From positions 1 to 64,000 of the forward strand of contig NZ_QOHK01000012.1 of assembly GCF_003319175.1 (NCBI RefSeq): a stretch of DNA of 64,000 nucleotides, read 5' to 3'. A program made the position numbers and the translations under genes. Numbering within the stretch: the first letter of the stretch is position 1; every line of letters starts with the position of its first letter. A model generated the notes under the pieces. That model saw only the letters and a program-made list of their open reading frames with translations. It was not told the DNA's origin and did not search any database. This document shows, one piece after another, positions 1-12,586 of the stretch. Source of the stretch: Blastococcus sp. TF02-8 (GTDB taxonomy: Bacteria > Actinomycetota > Actinomycetes > Mycobacteriales > Geodermatophilaceae).

Positions 1-150
1 TCGCAGCGAGGGACGAGCGAGGAGCGGACCGGGGCGCGGAAGCCGGCGGTGTTCTCAGCCGGGTGACAGCCTCGGGAGCATCGCAGCGAGGGACGAGCGA
101 GGAGCGGACCGGGGCGCGGAAGCCGGCTGGGTGTTCGCCGGGTGACAGCG
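1..150. repeat. Tandem direct repeat, about 80-bp unit, cut by window edge
   Basis: Bases 1-47 recur exactly at 81-127, and the following stretches (48-70 and 128-149) are similar with small insertions, so the period is 80 bp. Further copies may lie to the left. The period is not a multiple of three, and all three forward frames stay open through the first copy. The tail of an upstream gene (tsaE would be the usual neighbour) may therefore lie in the repeat, with candidate stops at 64-66 or 143-145; I cannot tell which. Confidence 0.8.
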
Positions 151-159
151 CCCGCGCAC

Positions 160-165
160 TACCCT
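160..165 (+). promoter_or_regulatory. Candidate -10 box of tsaB
   Basis: TACCCT ends 8 nt before the GTG at 174, and there is no Shine-Dalgarno sequence in between. This fits a leaderless transcript. No clear -35 box was seen. Confidence 0.5.
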
Positions 166-173
166 GGCCTCCC

Positions 174-809
174 GTGCTCGTCCTCGCTCTCGACACCGCC
201 ACCCCGACCCTCGTCGCGGGGATCGCGCGGTGGGCACCCGACGGCGGCATCGAGGTGCTCGCCGAGCGGGCCGTCCCGTCGGGGACCAAGCACGCGGAGC
301 TGTTGACGCCGGCCGTCCAGGGGGCGCTCGCCGACGCCGGGTTGTCGATGAACGACGTCGAGGCCGTGGTCACCGGACTGGGCCCGGGTCCGTTCACCGG
401 CCTGCGGGTGGGCGTGGTCACCGCCGCCGCGATCGCCGACGCCCGCGGGCTGCCGGTGGTGGGTGTCTGCTCGCTGGACGCGGTCGGCTCGGGCGCGCGC
501 ACCGTCGTCACCGACGCCCGCCGCAAGGAGGTCTACTGGGCCACCTACGCGGCCGACGGCTCCCGGACCGATGGCCCCGCCGTCGTCCGCCCGGAGGAGC
601 TGGGCCTGCCCGGCCCTTTCGTGGGCGACCCGGCCTTCGCCGAGCGACTGGGCGCGGAGGTCGTGCGCGCGGACGTGACCACCGAGGGCCTGCTGCGCGC
701 CGCGACGCCGCAGCTGGCCGATCCGTCCACGGCCGCACCCCTGGTGCCGCTGTACCTCCGCCGGCCCGATGCGGTTCCGCCGACGTCGATCAAGGCTGTG
801 ACGCGATGA
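174..809 (+). CDS. tsaB: tRNA threonylcarbamoyladenosine biosynthesis protein TsaB
   Basis: TsaB is the non-catalytic, ASKHA-fold partner of TsaD in making t6A37 on ANN-decoding tRNAs in the cytoplasm. The 211-residue product has the N-terminal phosphate-loop-like LALDTATPT segment, HAE at about 40-42 and the conserved GLGPGPFTGLR at 68-78. The GTG at 174 is chosen because it begins the conserved domain and follows a -10-like box. The frame is open to the window edge, so a longer protein cannot be excluded. Its stop overlaps the rimI start (ATGA), and the order tsaB-rimI-tsaD is typical of actinobacteria. Confidence 0.93.
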   Translation: MLVLALDTATPTLVAGIARWAPDGGIEVLAERAVPSGTKHAELLTPAVQGALADAGLSMNDVEAVVTGLGPGPFTGLRVGVVTAAAIADARGLPVVGVCSLDAVGSGARTVVTDARRKEVYWATYAADGSRTDGPAVVRPEELGLPGPFVGDPAFAERLGAEVVRADVTTEGLLRAATPQLADPSTAAPLVPLYLRRPDAVPPTSIKAVTR

Positions 810-1252
810 CCCGGCTGCGGCCGATGCGGCTGGCCGACATCCCCGCGGTGATGGTGCTGGAGGAGGAGCTGTTCGCCCCGGACACGTGGACGGCGGCGAT
901 GTACCGCGAGGAGCTGGCGCAGACCGACACCCGCCACTACCTGGTCGCCGAGGACGGTGACGAGGTCATCGGGTACGCCGGTCTGATCGCCTACTCCGAC
1001 GAGGCGCACGTGGCGACGATCGGCGTCACCGGCTCCCGGCAGGGCGAGGGGATCGGGGCGAAGCTGCTCGACGCGCTGCTCGCCGAGGCCGACCGGCGCC
1101 GCAGCCCGGCGGTGCTGCTGGAGGTGCGGGCGGACAACGAGCTGGCACAGGGGCTCTACCGGCGGCGCGGGTTCGCCGAGATCGGCCGGCGACCGAGGTA
1201 CTACCAACCGAGCGGGACCGACGCTGTGGTGATGGAGCGGGTGAGGGCGTGA
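806..1252 (+). CDS. rimI: Ribosomal protein S18-alanine N-acetyltransferase RimI-like (GNAT)
   Basis: This is a 148-residue GNAT acetyltransferase, presumed to acetylate protein N-termini using acetyl-CoA; ribosomal protein S18 is the classical RimI substrate. The acetyl-CoA pyrophosphate loop reads RQGEGIG at 78-84, and the C-terminal [13 protein letters not shown] segment at 111-123 is the usual motif B. It overlaps tsaB by 4 nt and tsaD by 4 nt (GTGA), so the three are almost certainly translated from one mRNA. The actual substrate in this organism is inferred from family and position. Confidence 0.9.
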   Translation: MTRLRPMRLADIPAVMVLEEELFAPDTWTAAMYREELAQTDTRHYLVAEDGDEVIGYAGLIAYSDEAHVATIGVTGSRQGEGIGAKLLDALLAEADRRRSPAVLLEVRADNELAQGLYRRRGFAEIGRRPRYYQPSGTDAVVMERVRA

Positions 1253-2286
1253 AGCAGGAACCGATCGTCATTGGGTTCGAGACCTCGTGCGACGAGACCG
1301 GCGTGGGCATCGTCCGCGGGCACACCCTGCTCGCCGACGCGCTGGCCACCTCGATGGCGGAGCACGAGCGGTTCGGCGGGGTCGTGCCCGAGATCGCCTC
1401 CCGGGCGCACCTGGAGGCGATGGTGCCGACGGTGCACCGCGCGCTGGCCGAGGCCGGCGTGCAGGCCTCCGACGTCGACGCCGTGGCGGTCACCAGCGGA
1501 CCGGGGCTGACCGGCGCGCTGCTGGTCGGCGTCGCCGCGGCCAAGGCCTACGCGCTCGCGCTGGACAAGCCCCTGTACGGGGTCAACCACCTGGCCGCGC
1601 ACGTCGCCGTCGACGAGCTGCAGCACGGTCCGCTGGCCGAGCCGTCGATCGCGATGCTGGTCTCCGGCGGGCACAGCTCGCTGCTGCTGGTGCCGGATCT
1701 CGCGCAGGAGGTGCAGTCGCTCGGGCGCACGATCGACGACGCGGCGGGCGAGGCCTTCGACAAGGTCGCGCGCGTGCTCGGCCTGCCGTTCCCGGGCGGC
1801 CCACCGATCGACCGCGCGGCCCGCGAGGGCGACCCGACGTCCATCGCCTTCCCGCGCGGCCTCACCGGCCCGCGGGACCCGATCTACGACTTCTCGTTCT
1901 CCGGGCTGAAGACCGCCGTCGCCCGGTGGGTCGAGGCCCGCGAGAGGGCGGGGGAGCCGGTGCCGGTGGCCGACGTCGCGGCGTCGTTCCAGGAGGCAGT
2001 GGCCGACGTGCTCACCGCGAAGGCGGTGCGCGCCTGCAAGGACCACGGCGTGGACCACCTGGTGCTCGGCGGGGGAGTGGCGGCCAACTCGCGGCTGCGC
2101 GCGCTGGCCGAGGAGCGGTGCGCCGCGGCGGGGATCGTGCTGCGGGTGCCCAGCCCGAAGCTCTGCACCGACAACGGCGCGATGGTCGCCGCGCTCGGCT
2201 CCCGGCTGGTCGCTGCCGGCGTCGCCCCGTCGGCCCCCGACCTCGGAGCGGACAGCTCCCTGCCGATCGAGACGGTCAGCCGCTGA
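1249..2286 (+). CDS. tsaD: tRNA N6-adenosine threonylcarbamoyltransferase TsaD
   Basis: TsaD transfers the threonylcarbamoyl group from threonylcarbamoyl-AMP to A37 of tRNA, working with TsaB and TsaE. The 345-residue protein shows the N-terminal ETSCDET loop, metal-binding His114 and His118 in NHLAAH, SGGHSS at 139-144 and the C-terminal metal Asp308 in TDNGAMV. Length is normal for the family. The GTG start overlaps the rimI stop. The stop codon lies inside the left arm of the terminator palindrome that follows. Confidence 0.95.
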   Translation: MKQEPIVIGFETSCDETGVGIVRGHTLLADALATSMAEHERFGGVVPEIASRAHLEAMVPTVHRALAEAGVQASDVDAVAVTSGPGLTGALLVGVAAAKAYALALDKPLYGVNHLAAHVAVDELQHGPLAEPSIAMLVSGGHSSLLLVPDLAQEVQSLGRTIDDAAGEAFDKVARVLGLPFPGGPPIDRAAREGDPTSIAFPRGLTGPRDPIYDFSFSGLKTAVARWVEARERAGEPVPVADVAASFQEAVADVLTAKAVRACKDHGVDHLVLGGGVAANSRLRALAEERCAAAGIVLRVPSPKLCTDNGAMVAALGSRLVAAGVAPSAPDLGADSSLPIETVSR

Positions 2287-2316
2287 CGCCCACGAGGGTC
2301 GACCCTCGTGGGCGTC
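2285..2316. terminator. Perfect 32-nt palindrome between convergent genes
   Basis: Two perfect 16-nt arms (2285-2300 and 2301-2316) meet at GTCGAC. The palindrome begins on the tsaD stop codon and faces the end of the methyltransferase gene, so it could terminate both strands. There is no U-tract, as is common in high-GC actinobacteria. Confidence 0.7.
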
Positions 2317-2370
2317 CGTGGGGCCGCGCCGTGACCCGGCTCCACGTCCGGCGGCGCGGCTCGACCTGCC

Positions 2371-3603
2371 CTACGTGAGGTCGCAGACCAGCGCGGTGGG
2401 TGCGCCGGCCACGCGGGTGACGACGACGGTCGCCGTCCCGCGGGCGTCGGTGCGCAGCTGGCGGGCGAGGGTCTCCGGATCGATGGCCGAGCCGCGCTTC
2501 TTCACCACCACCCTGCCCACCCCGCGCGTCCGCAGCAGCGCCTTGAGCTTCTTGAGGTTGAACGGCAGGACCTCGTCGATTCGGTAGGAGCTGACGAACG
2601 GGCTGTCGGCGGGCGCGTCCGAGGTCAGGTAGGCGATCGTCGGGTCGACCAGCGCGGCGCCCAGGTCGGCGGCCACCAACGACACCAGCCCCGAGCGGAT
2701 CACCGCCGGGTCGGGCTCGTGCAGCCAGCCCCGCACCGGTCCGGCGTCGGCGAACCCGGGGTCGGCGTCGGCGGTCAGCTCGTGGGCGACGCCGTCGCGC
2801 ACCACCGTCGCCCGTCGCCAGGTCGCCGCCACCGCCGGCCCCCACAGCAGCGCCTCGACGATCGACCCGCCGACCGACACCCACTCCGCCTCGACCCCGG
2901 GCCGCACGCGGTCGTGGTCGAGGCCGGGGGCCACCTTGACCAGCGAGGTCGGCACCTTCTCCAGCAGTGCGGTCACGGTCGACCACGGGGGGGACCAGCG
3001 GTCGGGGTCCAGCTGCCGCTTCCCCCCGGCCCGCCGCGCCGGGTCGAGGACGGCGGCGCCGCAGCCGGCCACCTCGCCGCCACGCGCCGCGGCCACCAGC
3101 TCGACGGCGTCGCCCGCGACGACCCAGACGTCGTCCGCGACGCCCATGGCCTCGACGTTCAGGGCGGTGAGCTCGCGCGCCACGGGATCGATGTCCACGG
3201 CCAGCACGCGCGCGCCCGCGCGGGCCAGGGCGATCGTGTCGGTGCCGGCCGCGCAGCCGAGGTCGGCGACGGAGTCCGCGCCTCCGGCCAGGAGCCGGGC
3301 CGCGCGACGGGCGGCGAGCTCCGGGCGGCCGGCCTGCTCGAGGGCGTCGGAGGTGAAGAGGAGCCGGTCGGCGTCGGACCCGAAGGTGGCCCGGGCCTTC
3401 TGCCGCTGCCGGGCGATGCCCCACGCCGGCCCGGCCAGCTCGGTGCCCACCTCGGCCCGCAGCCGGGACAGCGCGGCGACGGCGTCGACCCGGTTCTCGA
3501 GGAGCGCCGAGGCCCGCGACAGGGCGACCGCGCCGTCCGGCGTGGCCAGCGCCCGCAGCTGGCGAACCGTCTCGGCGGTCTGCTCGGCGGGTTCGACATC
3601 CAT
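2371..3603 (-). CDS. Class I SAM-dependent methyltransferase with THUMP-like C-terminal domain
   Basis: This 410-residue protein has a Rossmann methyltransferase core: motif I is VADLGCAAGTD at 112-122, followed by an acidic strand end (AVDID) and a DPARR motif at 187-191 in the place of the catalytic D-P-P-x. The C-terminal lysine-rich LKKLKALL and VVVKKRG segments resemble the THUMP-like domain of actinobacterial methyltransferases. The substrate is unknown; RNA is plausible. The ATG at 3603 or the GTG at 3609 could start it. It diverges from groES, so it shares the CIRCE-containing intergenic region. Confidence 0.8.
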   Translation of the reverse strand: MDVEPAEQTAETVRQLRALATPDGAVALSRASALLENRVDAVAALSRLRAEVGTELAGPAWGIARQRQKARATFGSDADRLLFTSDALEQAGRPELAARRAARLLAGGADSVADLGCAAGTDTIALARAGARVLAVDIDPVARELTALNVEAMGVADDVWVVAGDAVELVAAARGGEVAGCGAAVLDPARRAGGKRQLDPDRWSPPWSTVTALLEKVPTSLVKVAPGLDHDRVRPGVEAEWVSVGGSIVEALLWGPAVAATWRRATVVRDGVAHELTADADPGFADAGPVRGWLHEPDPAVIRSGLVSLVAADLGAALVDPTIAYLTSDAPADSPFVSSYRIDEVLPFNLKKLKALLRTRGVGRVVVKKRGSAIDPETLARQLRTDARGTATVVVTRVAGAPTALVCDLT

Positions 3604-3661
3604 CTGCACAGCCTCGCGCACGGGTCGGTCCGCCCCGTGGTCACCCACCCCGGGGACCAGG

Positions 3662-3691
3662 TTGAGCGGCTGGCACTCTCGTAGGTAGAGT
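3662..3691 (+). promoter_or_regulatory. Likely groES promoter (-35 TTGAGC, -10 TAGAGT)
   Basis: TTGAGC at 3662-3667 and TAGAGT at 3686-3691 are separated by 18 nt. The CIRCE operator covers the spacer and the -10 box, which is the geometry expected for HrcA repression. A 5' leader of roughly 115 nt would result. Confidence 0.55.
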
Positions 3692-3696
3692 GCCAG
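3670..3696. promoter_or_regulatory. CIRCE operator (HrcA binding site)
   Basis: CTGGCACTC, nine spacer bases, then GAGTGCCAG forms a perfect inverted repeat that matches the CIRCE pattern TTAGCACTC-N9-GAGTGCTAA except at the outermost bases. HrcA repressor is expected to bind here and release on heat stress. The hrcA gene is not in the window. Confidence 0.92.
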
Positions 3697-3814
3697 AGCG
3701 ACACGGGCGAGCACCCGACCCCCGCGACGGCGGATGCTCCGATCCCGTGCCACAGCATCAGCACCACAGCAGTACATCCACCAGCCGTCCGACACCGAAG
3801 GGGGCGTCACCGAC

Positions 3815-4123
3815 GTGACGACCGCTACCAAGGTCAGCATCAAGCCGCTGGAGGACCGCGTCGTGGTCCAGGCCAACGAGGCCGAGACCACCACCGCCTC
3901 CGGTCTGGTCATCCCGGACACCGCCAAGGAGAAGCCCCAGGAGGGCACCGTCGTCGCCGTCGGCCCCGGCCGCATCGACGACAACGGCAACCGCGTCCCG
4001 CTCGACGTGAACGTCGGTGACGTGGTCATCTACTCGAAGTACGGCGGCACCGAGGTCAAGTACGCCGGCGAGGAGTACCTCGTGCTCTCCGCCCGCGACC
4101 TGCTCGCCGTCGTGGAGAAGTGA
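3815..4123 (+). CDS. groES: Co-chaperonin GroES
   Basis: GroES is the heptameric lid of the GroEL folding chamber. The 102-residue protein has [10 protein letters not shown] near the N-terminus, the mobile-loop region [11 protein letters not shown], and a VVAVGPG segment before the C-terminal barrel. The GTG at 3815 is preferred because GAAGGGGG lies 10 nt upstream; an in-frame ATG at 3734 would add 27 residues foreign to the family. It is controlled by the CIRCE site upstream and followed by a strong hairpin before groEL. Confidence 0.95.
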   Translation: MTTATKVSIKPLEDRVVVQANEAETTTASGLVIPDTAKEKPQEGTVVAVGPGRIDDNGNRVPLDVNVGDVVIYSKYGGTEVKYAGEEYLVLSARDLLAVVEK

Positions 4124-4156
4124 CCGCAGGTCACTAGCTCCACCACGTAGTTCTCC

Positions 4157-4196
4157 GACCGCCCCGGCGACCCGAGTACCGGGTCCCGGGGCGGTC
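4157..4196 (+). terminator. Strong hairpin between groES and groEL
   Basis: GACCGCCCCGG (4157-4167) pairs perfectly with CCGGGGCGGTC (4186-4196), and an inner stem of five pairs lies above a one-base bulge. GTCTTTCG follows, so it can act as a partial terminator or mRNA-processing barrier between the two chaperonin genes. Confidence 0.65.
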
Positions 4197-4220
4197 GTCT
4201 TTCGCCCTGCCCTGATCTGA

Positions 4221-5879
<1,659 letters not shown>

Positions 5880-5880
5880 T

Positions 5881-5940
5881 GGAGGACCTCCCTCCCCCCG
5901 CCACTCGCACGCTCGCGGCGGGTCCTTGAGGGAGGCCGTT
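5881..5940. repeat. Intergenic hairpin repeat, family 1 (copy 1)
   Basis: The 19-nt core CTCGCACGCTCGCGGCGGG (5904-5922) recurs exactly at 38491-38509. The core is enclosed by arms CCTCCCTC (5887-5894) and GAGGGAGG (5928-5935), whereas the arms of the other copy differ in sequence but also pair. It lies just after the groEL stop. Confidence 0.7.
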
Positions 5941-5957
5941 CCAGCACCTCACGACGG

Positions 5958-5990
5958 AGGGCCCGGTCCAGGAATCCTGGACCGGGCCCT
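5958..5990. terminator. Bidirectional terminator between groEL1 and whiB
   Basis: Arms of 16 nt (5958-5973 and 5975-5990) are perfectly complementary around one central base. They lie between the convergent groEL1 and whiB genes. Confidence 0.8.
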
Positions 5991-6009
5991 CTCGGCGTTC
6001 GTGGGGGAG

Positions 6010-6309
6010 TTACACCCCGGCGGCGACGGCGGCCGGCTCGGCGGCGATGAGCCGGGCCCGCTCCTCCTCGCTCATCCCGCCCCAGACCCCGTAGGGCTCG
6101 CGGACCGCGAGGGCATGCTTGAGGCAGGCCTCGACGACCGGGCACCGCGCGCAGACGGCCTTGGCCGCGGTCTGCCGCCGCGCCCGCGCCGGGCCGCGCT
6201 CGCCGTCCGGGTGGAAGAAGAGGGACGTGTTCTCGCCACGGCATGCGCCGTGGAGCTGCCAGTCCCAGACCTCGGCGACGGGCGTCGGGAGTCTGCGGAT
6301 GTCGGCCAT
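6010..6309 (-). CDS. whiB: WhiB-family iron-sulfur regulator (WhiB3/WhiD type)
   Basis: WhiB proteins carry a 4Fe-4S cluster sensitive to O2 or NO and control transcription through the primary sigma factor. The 99-residue protein has the four cluster cysteines C23, C53, C56 and C62 and the GVWGG turn at 74-78. The segments FFHPDGERG and EPYGVWGG resemble what I recall of mycobacterial WhiB3 and streptomycete WhiD, and its place beside groEL1 and bldM agrees. The ATG follows GGAGGAGAC closely. It diverges from bldM across a 359-nt region. Confidence 0.93.
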   Translation of the reverse strand: MADIRRLPTPVAEVWDWQLHGACRGENTSLFFHPDGERGPARARRQTAAKAVCARCPVVEACLKHALAVREPYGVWGGMSEEERARLIAAEPAAVAAGV

Positions 6310-6668
6310 GTCTCCTCCAGGACTCGGTCGAGCCGGAGGGGGCGTCCGGCTGCAAGGGGCCGGTGCCCTCGTCATCCGGTGGTCAAACCCCGCGAATTCG
6401 CAACTTTTTGACGACGTGCTCTGCGTCACCGCCGTTCGGGGGCGCTCACCCCCCGGGGTGAGGGCGTCTGTCGGAGGCCCCCGGAGTCGATCAAGGTGGC
6501 TGCAGGTCGCGCCGACGACCGGGTGGGGGAGATACCCGGCTCCGGTGCGCGAACCGCGCAGAGGTGGAGGGCTCCCCGGGTGGGAGCCCCCCACCCGAGC
6601 GACAGCCGGCCGGGCCTCCCGGTCGGTCGGGGGACCCCGGCGCAGCCCGGGAGAGCGAGGAGCAGCGC
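6310..6668. promoter_or_regulatory. Divergent whiB-bldM control region
   Basis: This 359-nt stretch has no convincing gene. It holds one of the few A/T-rich patches in the window (about 6392-6415), with EcoRI-like GAATTC and TTGACG at 6408-6413 on the plus strand, a possible -35 element for bldM. No -10 partner is clear on either strand. The bldM Shine-Dalgarno GAGGAG lies at its right end. Confidence 0.4.
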
Positions 6669-7382
6669 GTGATCGAGGACAGGATGCGAGCGCCCGTGCA
6701 CGGCGCCACCGTGTGGGTCTACGACGAGCGACGTCGGGTGCGTGACGACGTCGCCTCGCGGTTGGTCGCCCTGCCCTTCGTCGGCCGCGTCGAGGTCGTC
6801 GGCGACGGACAGTCCCTGATGTCGCGTCTGGTCACCCGCAGCCCCGACGTCCTCGTCGTCGGCACCCAGCGGGCCGTCGACACCGGCCTGTCGGCCGCGA
6901 CCCAGGCCCTGCGCGCCCACGCCGGCCTGCCGGTGCTGGTGCTCGGTGCCCCGGACGACGCCGAGAGCGTCCGCGCCGCCGTCGCCTTCGGTGCCCGCGG
7001 CTACCTCCGCTGGGACGCCACCCCGATCGAGATGGGCCTGGGGCTCTCCCGGGTCGGCCTGCGGGCCGACGGTCGCATCCCGATGCCGAGCGCCCCGCAG
7101 CCGGCGATGGCCTGGAGCGGGGCCGCGCCGCTGGCCGGTTCCGCGCCGACCACGGTCCGGTCCACGGTCCGCGAGGCCACCCCGTCGCCCGCGCTGTCGA
7201 TGCGCGAGATGCAGGTGCTCACCGGCATGAGCCAGGGCAAGAGCAACGCCCAGATCGGTCGTGAGCTCTACCTGTCCGAGGACACCATCAAGACCCACGC
7301 CCGACGGTTGTTCCGCAAGCTCGGCGCCAAGGACCGCGCCGAGGCGGTCGCTCTCGGCTTCCGCCGCGGCATCATGGCCTGA
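6669..7382 (+). CDS. bldM: BldM-like orphan response regulator with degenerate receiver
   Basis: This 237-residue protein has an N-terminal receiver-like domain (about 12-125) and a C-terminal LuxR/FixJ DNA-binding domain (about 172-236: ALSMREMQVLTGMSQGKSN, then the recognition helix SEDTIKTHARRL). The C-terminus closely resembles streptomycete BldM, a developmental regulator, as I recall it. In the receiver the phosphoacceptor Asp is replaced by Gly65 (DVLVVGTQ) and the conserved Lys by Trp115 (GYLRWDA), so aspartyl phosphorylation is very unlikely. The GTG has GAGGAG six bases upstream. It diverges from whiB, its usual neighbour. Confidence 0.88.
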   Translation: MIEDRMRAPVHGATVWVYDERRRVRDDVASRLVALPFVGRVEVVGDGQSLMSRLVTRSPDVLVVGTQRAVDTGLSAATQALRAHAGLPVLVLGAPDDAESVRAAVAFGARGYLRWDATPIEMGLGLSRVGLRADGRIPMPSAPQPAMAWSGAAPLAGSAPTTVRSTVREATPSPALSMREMQVLTGMSQGKSNAQIGRELYLSEDTIKTHARRLFRKLGAKDRAEAVALGFRRGIMA

Positions 7383-7385
7383 CAG

Positions 7386-7487
7386 TGACACTGCGATCCT
7401 CCGGATCGCACCGCGGCCAGGAGCCTGACCGTTGAGCCGCTGCATCGCGCCTGTGCGGACCCCTCCGGGGCCCACTCGGCGCGATCA
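7386..7487. repeat. Intergenic double-hairpin repeat, family 2 (copy A)
   Basis: Homologous to 22327-22436. Hairpin 1 is TGCGATCC (7392-7399), TCC loop, GGATCGCA (7403-7410). Hairpin 2 has outer arms ATCGCGCC (7444-7451) and GGCGCGAT (7478-7485) around CCCC-TCC-GGGG (7460-7470). CACCGCGGCCAGGAG after hairpin 1 is shared with copy B. It separates the convergent bldM and DUF5319 genes. Confidence 0.85.
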
Positions 7488-7501
7488 GTGCTTTCCGGGC
7501 C

Positions 7502-7903
7502 CTACTCCTCCCGGGCGTGCCGGCCGGTGCGGTGGCCGCTGGGCTCGTCGCGCTCGGCCAGGGCGGCCACACCGTCGGCGTAGCCGCTGGCGTAGTCCCA
7601 GCTGACGTAGTCGTCGGGGTTCGGCTCGAAGGGCGGCTCGTGGCGGCCGGTCTGGCCCTCCTCGAGCAGCTGACGCAGGTTGGCCTGCATCAGCGCCCAG
7701 TCGACGTGGTGCTCCTCCTCGCAGTCGGGGCAGTCCACGACGATGCCCTTGATGCCCGTGGGCTCCAGCAGCGTGCGGAACACCTCGAGCTCGGCGAGGT
7801 CGTCGAGCACCCCCGCGCGCTCCTCCATCGTCAGCGGTGGGGGAGCCGGGTGGTCGGAACCGAAGTCCGGCCCGAAGGAGTCGTCGAACGGAGACACGGT
7901 CAC
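7502..7903 (-). CDS. DUF5319 domain protein
   Basis: This is a roughly 133-residue acidic protein of unknown function that sits beside guaB in many actinobacteria, as here. It has a VVDCPDCEEEHHVDW segment whose two Cys and two His could bind a metal, then a conserved-looking EPNPDDYVSWDYASGYADG stretch. No signal peptide or membrane segment is visible. The start could be the GTG at 7903 or at 7897; no strong ribosome site decides. Family assignment rests on recalled similarity to the mycobacterial gene in the same place. Confidence 0.8.
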   Translation of the reverse strand: MTVSPFDDSFGPDFGSDHPAPPPLTMEERAGVLDDLAELEVFRTLLEPTGIKGIVVDCPDCEEEHHVDWALMQANLRQLLEEGQTGRHEPPFEPNPDDYVSWDYASGYADGVAALAERDEPSGHRTGRHAREE

Positions 7904-7910
7904 ACGGTAG

Positions 7911-9557
<1,647 letters not shown>

Positions 9558-9559
9558 GC

Positions 9560-10707
9560 ATGAGCGTGCGTGACACCGTCGAGATCGGGCTGAACCGCTT
9601 CGCCCGCCGTGGCTACGACCTGGACGAGGTCTCCATCGTCCCGTCCCGCCGGACCCGCGACGTCGACGACGTCTCGACCGCCTGGCAGATCGACGCGTTC
9701 CGGTTCGGGATCCCGCTGGTGACCAGTCCCAGCGACGCGGTGATGAGCCCGGCGACGGCGATCGCGGTGGGCGAGGCCGGTGGTCTCGGTGTGCTGAACG
9801 CCGAGGGCCTCTGGACCCGCTACGACGACCCGGTGCCGGTGTACCGCGAGATCGCCCAGGCGGCCGCCGCCGGCGCCCCGCCGGTGTCGCTACTGCAGAA
9901 GGTCTACGCCGAGCCGGTCAAGACCGACCTGATCACCGCGCGGATCAAGGAGATGAGCGACGCCGGCGTCACCACCGCCGTGCGCGTCTCGCCGCAGCAC
10001 ACCCAGCAGCTGGCGCCGGCGGCGCTGGCCGCGGGGGTGGACCTCCTGGTGATCCAGGGGACGATCGTCTCCGCCGAGCACGTGACCAGCTCCGGCGAGG
10101 CCCTGAACCTCAAGGAGTTCATCGCCGACCTCGACGTCCCGGTGATCGTGGGCGGCGCGGCGAACTACCAGACCGCCCTGCACCTCATGCGCACCGGCGC
10201 GGCCGGCGTCATCGTCGGAGTCGGGGCCGACAGCTACTCGACCACCGACGACGTCATGGGTATCCGCGTGCCGCTGGCCAGCGCGATCGCCGACGCCGCC
10301 GCGGCCCGCCGTGACTACCTCGACGAGACCGGCGGGCGGTACGTGCACGTCATCGCCAACGGCCGCATCGAGACCAGCGGCGCGATCGCGCGGGCCCTCG
10401 CCTGCGGTGCCGACGCCGTCCAGCTGGGCGAGCCGTTGCGCATCGCCGCCGAGGCGCCGGCGGGTGGCGTGTGGTGGGACTCGGTCGCGGCGCACCCGCG
10501 GCTGCCGCGCGGGGCCACCTCGGCCCCGGTCGAGCCCGCCGGGTCGCTGGCCGACGTGCTGAACGGTGCCGCGGAGACCGCCGACGGCCGTACCAACCTG
10601 TTCGGCGCCCTGCCCCGGACGATGGCCAAGACCGGCTACCGGGACCTCAAGGAGTTCCAGCGCGTCGACCTGGTCATCGGTGGAGCGATCGGGGACGGGA
10701 TCCGCTG

Positions 10708-10708
<1 letters not shown>
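9560..10708 (+). CDS. guaB3: GuaB3-type IMP dehydrogenase family protein
   Basis: This 382-residue member of the IMPDH/GMP reductase fold lacks CBS domains. In place of the GuaB catalytic loop (GPGSICTT) it has [12 protein letters not shown], so the nucleophilic Cys is missing. Actinobacteria commonly keep this paralogue directly after guaB, and its role is unsettled; GMP reductase activity has been reported for cyanobacterial GuaB3, but the absence of Cys here argues against simple transfer of that function. It overlaps guaA by one base (TGATG). Confidence 0.88.
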
Positions 10709-12270
<1,562 letters not shown>

Positions 12271-12286
12271 CTGTCACCATCGGCCG

Positions 12287-12568
12287 GTGACCAGCTACCG
12301 GGTGACGCTGACGTACACGGTCGATGTCGTCGACGAGGGAGCGCTGCTCCGGGCCGGAGCGGTGGCGTGGGCGGCGTCCGCCGGTGGCTGGGCGGTCCGT
12401 GTCGACGACGACGGTGCGGTCACCGAGGTCGCGGCCGGCGAGGCACCGGAGAGTCCGGGACCGGACGCCAGTCTCGCCTTCCTCATCGGCGCGCAGCCTC
12501 ACCCGGTGCTCTCCGGAGTGCGGTTCACCGCCTCGTCCGTCGGCGTCGAGCAGGTCGCTCCCGAGTAG
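12287..12568 (+). CDS. Small hypothetical protein
   Basis: A 93-residue reading frame begins with GTG 16 nt after guaA on the same strand. It opens with a beta-strand-like YRVTLTYTVDVVD segment and has no signal peptide, transmembrane segment or known motif. It faces the META lipoprotein gene with a gap of 18 nt. Third-position GC looks normal for the window. I do not recognise a family; it could be co-transcribed with guaA. Confidence 0.6.
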   Translation: MTSYRVTLTYTVDVVDEGALLRAGAVAWAASAGGWAVRVDDDGAVTEVAAGEAPESPGPDASLAFLIGAQPHPVLSGVRFTASSVGVEQVAPE

Positions 12569-12586
12569 CCGGGGGCACGGCTGCGT

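Noticed and set aside
63-173. ATG at 63 as the TsaB start
   Set aside because: The extra 37 residues come from the 80-bp tandem repeat and carry no TsaB sequence; the GTG at 174 begins the conserved fold. The longer form was not excluded experimentally.
3734-3814. Upstream ATG giving GroES a 27-residue extension
   Set aside because: The GTG at 3815 has a good ribosome site at the right distance and begins at the conserved protein; the extension matches nothing in GroES.
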